A stretch of 64,000 nucleotides of DNA, taken from NCBI GenBank assembly GCA_903813345.2, contig CAIIXF020000004.1, positions 27,097,985 to 27,161,984 of the forward strand, in the 5' to 3' direction. Made by a program: the position numbers and the translations under genes. Of the stretch, positions 59,936-64,000 are shown piece by piece; the stretch's first letter is position 1; each line of letters starts with the position of its first letter. Source of the stretch: Owenia fusiformis (Eukaryota; Annelida; Polychaeta; Sabellida; Oweniidae). The notes beneath the pieces were generated by a model, which ran no database searches, was not told where the DNA came from, and saw nothing but the letters and a program-made list of their open reading frames with translations.

Positions 59936-60419
59936 ATAATGTACATATTGCTAATTTTCAAAAACTTGGAATTATTTTACAACATTTATGCCTGAAAACG
60001 ATGACACCATGAACCTAAATGATATACCCTTAATTTTTCAGTCCACCAAAATCGGTCAGAATTAATAGGAAGGGTCTATTTATGCAATCCTTAAATGGTT
60101 TTCAAGCTTTGTCCACTTTGAATACTTTGAATGGTAAAAGCACATTCATAAATAAATTGGGAAATATTTAGCACATGTATGCAGATTGCTGAACTCTTAT
60201 ATGCGATGTACATGTATATTGAGAAAGTATTATTCTAATATTTTTTGAATATATCATTTTCTGATAAATTTAGTTATTTAAAGAACATCTATTATAATAA
60301 TCACAAGAAACGAGGTCAAATTTTAAGTTAAGGAAGTGTCTTGTTAAAAAAAAGTTAAGTCAAGGGGAATACCTTTAACAATGATCCAATGAATTAATAC
60401 AAAATTGACTTTTCAATGG

Positions 60420-60560
60420 ACTTTACACTAAATGGACTTCACTCAAAATGGACTTTATGCAAAATGGACTTAAATGAACTTTATTCAGAATGGACTTAAT
60501 GCAAAATGGACTTCAGGCTGAGTGAACTTCAGGCTAAATGGACTTTACACAAAATGGACC
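60420..60560 (+). repeat. Short degenerate repeats (AAAATGGACTTTA)
   Basis: Eight or more loosely repeated ~16-bp units of AAATGGACTT(T/C)A. No further structure seen. Confidence 0.8.
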
Positions 60561-61014
60561 TCTTTAAGAGATATCAACATAGAACATTCCAGTTATACAA
60601 GTTTAACTGGTAATTAAACATTTTTCATATTCTGGCAAGAGGGAAGAGCTTATCCGATATGTAATTGCTTTGAAACATGTTGATTTGGCTTTGAAATGGT
60701 GCTCAACATTTTTTGTAACCATTATTCTGTTATTTCTGTTGCCTGTTTCATAAGTAGGTGAAACTTTTTAGCCACCCCGTGTGAGTACACACAAGCACCT
60801 GTTGTATATAGTATAATATAATATTATTAATTTTAATAATATATTACTGTAGAGAGTATGTTGAACTTAAGTGATGGTCAGGAAAATATGAAGGAACATG
60901 TGAAAAAAAATTAGCTTTATTTTTTCATAATTCAGAATTGTATGCAATAGGCTATTTACAATTTTTGTCTATGGCAATTCATTTGATAATATAAATTATA
61001 AATAAGCATAATTG

Positions 61015-61345
61015 TACAGTGTTGTATTATTAATGAGCTTAATTGTACATCAACTTGCTTAATGTACTATTAATGAGCTTAATTGTACATTGTTGTACTA
61101 TTAATGAGCTTAATTGTACATCAACTTGCTTAATGTACTATTAATGAGCTTAATTGTACATTGTTGTACTATTAATAAGCTTAATTGTACATCAACTTGC
61201 TTAATGTACTATTAATGAGCTTAATTGTACATTGTTGTACTATTAATGAGCTTAATTGTACATCAACTTGCTTAATGTACTATTAATGAGCTTAATTGTA
61301 CATTGTTGTACTATTAATGAGCTTAATTGTACATCAACTTGCTTT
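61015..61345 (+). repeat. ~71-bp tandem array (TACTATTAATGAGCTTAATT)
   Basis: About four and a half units, each with two TACTATTAATGAGCTTAATT blocks separated by GTACATTGT or GTACATCAACTTGCTTAAT. Confidence 0.93.
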
Positions 61346-61869
61346 ATGGACTATGTATGAGCTTTAAGTTGTAAAGGGTTTCTCTCAACAAATTAAGAAG
61401 CCTATTTCATCTCCAGAAAACCCTAATTTCCTATAAAGACAATGGCGCTAAAAGATTCAACTTTAAAGGTGTTTTATGTCCATGGGGTGTTATGTCTCTT
61501 TAGGCAGTAGTGTTTATTTATTTAGGAGAGAAGGCCAAATCAAACTTAACAGTATGGCTGGAAATTATCATTTAAATATAATCTGGGCCAAGTTGATGGT
61601 TTTCATGACATTTAAATGAATTTACTGAAGAAGATAAACCCCAATTAATTTGAAAACCCAATTTGAAAATCTTTGTTAACTTACAATTTAATTAGGCAGA
61701 ATATGTTGAATATTCATGGGTATATTTCTCCAAACATTTTTCGACGGATTTTTATGTCATCTTTAATTATGACATCATGATACAATGATTATAAAAATGA
61801 TGTAGAAATTTCTCAGATAACAATGTTTCAAGAAATTAACCCCCTGTTATTCATTCAAACTTTTATACA

Positions 61870-61980
61870 AAAGTACTACATGCATTGTACATGTAATTTC
61901 ATATGTAGGTTCAAAGTACTACATGTAATTTCATATGTAGGTTCAAAGTACTACATGTAATTTCATATGTAGGTTCAAAG
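61870..61980 (+). repeat. ~34-bp triple repeat (CATGTAATTTCATATGTAGG)
   Basis: Three direct copies of AAAGTACTACATGTAATTTC plus ATATGTAGGTTC; the first copy carries an extra CATTGTA. Confidence 0.9.
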
Positions 61981-62217
61981 TTGTGCCACACCCCACTTTA
62001 ACAATATATTAGCATTTCTACAATCCATGTAATGTGGGGGCAGTTGTGTAAATATCGATTTGTATCCCATTTTAAAATCGTAATTCATAAAATGTAAATA
62101 TTATTATAGCAAATAAAGCTTTGTACATGCTACTAAATGTAGGATATGTGTACACTTATTGTGGAATGCAGTATTTCAAACAAATATAATTTGTTTTGTT
62201 GTTTTTATTATAATTTA

Positions 62218-62960
62218 TATTATCCAAGAGGGGGAGAAACCCCCAAGGTTCAAAGATGACATACACTTAAAATATAAATCTTTATCCTATGCCAAGTAGA
62301 GTTTTAGGGAGATAAGTTGGTAAGATATATCCCATATCTTGATTTTGAGGTTTCCATATCCAGAACCTCCATATCTCCCGCCATATCTCCCGCTTCGGTG
62401 CATATCTTCCCGCTTCCGGTAATTTCACTTCACAATTATTTTTTCAAAATTTCTTTTTCAATTTAAAAAATATATATATTAAAATTTTTTGGATACATTT
62501 ATCCTTTTGTTATATTGTTAAACAACACTTTTGTATTTCAAAAAGTTACCAATGTATTTAAAATTTAAAAGTGGAAATGCAATAAAATGACTATGCCCCT
62601 GAAAACTCTACTTGGTATAGGATAAAGCAGTTATGTACGGTCGGTTTGGATATTGGGTTCATCCCTCGTGAGATATGCACATCTACCTTCGGTCCCTATG
62701 GTCCCTCAGGTAGATATGCATATCTCCCTCTGGATAAACCCCATATCCAAAACCTCCCAGTACATAACCCTTATGTATTGAGATGACATCGTCGCAGATT
62801 GGTTCAGCGAGTCGATCATTGATTGGTTTAAAACTAGGTCAATTCGAAAACTTTGAAAACCAAGATGGAGGATATAGGTACTTCTGGGAAAGGAGGTGAG
62901 CGAAGGGGGAAATTGTATGTCATCAATTGAATCATTGGGTTTTCCCTCCTCTTAAATTAT
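62218..62960. mobile_element. Foldback element with imperfect ~50-bp TIRs and nested inverted repeat
   Basis: Left AAGAGGGGGAGAAACCCCCA with GATGACATACA pairs with right TGTATGTCATC and GGGTTTTCCCTCCTCTT. Inside, TTTATCCTATGCCAAGTAGA (62281) is repeated inverted near 62605. The interior is rich in ATATCTCCCGC-like strings. No complete ORF. Confidence 0.75.
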
Positions 62961-63429
62961 CCCAACCTTACAAGGCCTGTGCTTTACTACTCGTTTAGAA
63001 GTCTTACATTTTAGTATTATTAATTTGACCAATAGGTGGAGCCATTGTCCCAGGCCGTAGTGGTCATTATGAAACACACACCCAGCCAGGGAAAAATAGA
63101 CCCCCCTTGGTAAACCTTGACCATGCCCCTGTAGAAGCACCGGAAAGTTGAAACAAGAGGAAGGAAGAATGATTAAGAGTCATTACACAAGATATCTATG
63201 AGAGTGTAGACAGAACTACTTTACCTGGAGCATTCATATTAGCCTCCAAAGATGAAACAGGCATTCTGAGGATGTTTGTAAAATAGCCACAAAAATGAAA
63301 ATAGTGGTCATTTGAAATGTAGACCAATGAAACTAGGTAGGATGAAAGAACAGGGTTCAATTTTTGCCAAATATGATTTTAATCCCATCCTGGATGACTG
63401 AGTTGAAAGCCTTTGGTTGGGGTTACATT

Positions 63430-63450
63430 TTTGGCTCACCCTGTAATAGA
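63430..63450 (-). mobile_element. Solitary mariner-type end
   Basis: The minus strand reads TTACAGGGTGAGCCAAAAAT, a TA-flanked mariner-style terminus, but no matching inverted end was found in the flanking sequence. Probably a truncated element. Confidence 0.4.
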
Positions 63451-64000
63451 TACAAAATTTCATACGGTCCCTATCTGGCCACACTATAAGTTCAAACATG
63501 TAATCTGACCTCATGGTTAGAACTACTAAATTATTATCCGCTCTAGTGATAAAAGACCAAGATGTAATAAACTGGATTATCAAATGGTCATGTGACATGA
63601 TCTGACCAATCACAGAACATAATTGATATGTGATAAACCAGAAGGTGATAAACCTTATAATCTGTCTTCGTTATTTGAAACCAATCACTCAAAATCACAT
63701 ACTCTAACAATTCATAAGAATGACGTGGCATTGAGATTATAAACAGCCATAGATGTCACATGTTTCAGTCCTTGCTGAAATTAATGATTTCTGATTTGGT
63801 GCGTTCGTAATATTCATGCATCACCTTACTGTGCTGCCACCTGTCGCTGAACGTTTTGAGCGCCATATTTGATGATCCGGACCAGTCCTAAACTTCGAGG
63901 GTATTACAGCAGTGTGAGAGTTATACAAATGGTTTTGCAGAGTGTTACATAAAGGTATGGTTTTTGCCTTAATATAATTCATTAACGTAATGCATTTAAT

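Larger units (their letters stand above)
58891..64000. other. Gene-poor region downstream of USP9X
   Basis: Apart from the listed repeats and element remnants, I see no splice-supported coding exon. Open frames near 62952-63140 and 63308-63613 (minus) show no recognised domain and AT-driven composition. Sequence at 63840-63960 could be a promoter or first exon of a following gene but cannot be supported. Confidence 0.6.

Noticed and set aside
62865-62895. ATG with MEDIGTSGKG followed by GTGAGC, resembling a first coding exon
   Set aside because: It lies inside a foldback element bounded by inverted repeats (62218-62960), and no downstream exon could be found.
62952-63613. Minus-strand open frames of 62 and 101 codons
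   Set aside because: No motif, no splice context, partial overlap with transposon ends.
63872-63950. Short plus-strand frame MIRTSPKLRGYYSS followed by GTGAGA
   Set aside because: Could be the first exon of a gene beyond the window, but there is no downstream exon or homology to support it.

Overview
This is an intron-rich nuclear segment from an animal, AT-rich and packed with tandem repeats and short DNA transposons. The two genes resemble their vertebrate counterparts closely and keep dozens of short exons, which points to a marine invertebrate that has kept ancestral introns (for example a lophotrochozoan or an invertebrate deuterostome). The species cannot be fixed from the sequence.

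Layout. Positions 1-10596 (minus strand) hold the 5' two thirds of a propionyl-CoA carboxylase alpha subunit gene (PCCA): 12 coding exons, 479 residues, running off the left edge before the biotin-attachment domain. Positions 12218-57861 (plus strand) hold a complete ubiquitin-specific protease of the USP9X / fat facets family: 48 coding exons whose summed length (7608 nt) is divisible by three and encodes 2535 residues, with every exon-exon phase agreeing. The two genes are head to head with about 1.6 kb between start codons, a probable shared promoter region. Positions 57862-64000 are the USP9X 3' UTR followed by repeats and transposon remnants with no supported gene.

Mobile DNA. Introns and flanks carry mariner-like elements flanked by TA (19877-20903, 42249-42890, 48826-50467, 53668-54676), hAT-like elements with 8-bp target duplications (32638-33247, 35791-36252), several foldback MITEs, a tRNA-derived SINE, a retroposon that duplicated a splice donor, and dispersed short repeats.

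The most striking feature is that minisatellite and tandem-duplication arrays repeatedly include an exon edge with its splice site. I count 17 junctions (7 donors, 10 acceptors) across the two genes. The extremes are about 46 consensus donors in a 63-bp array at USP9X exon 39, about 19 acceptors at exon 24 and about 21 at exon 9. At exon 39 the first five donors are all in frame and could give 0, 21, 42, 63 or 84 extra residues. For most of the arrays where I read the frame, only the copy next to the exon body gives an open frame.

Functionally the genes are unrelated housekeeping loci: PCCA is a mitochondrial matrix enzyme of branched-chain amino acid and odd-chain fatty acid breakdown, and USP9X is a large cytoplasmic deubiquitinase. 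Only the shared promoter suggests a link.
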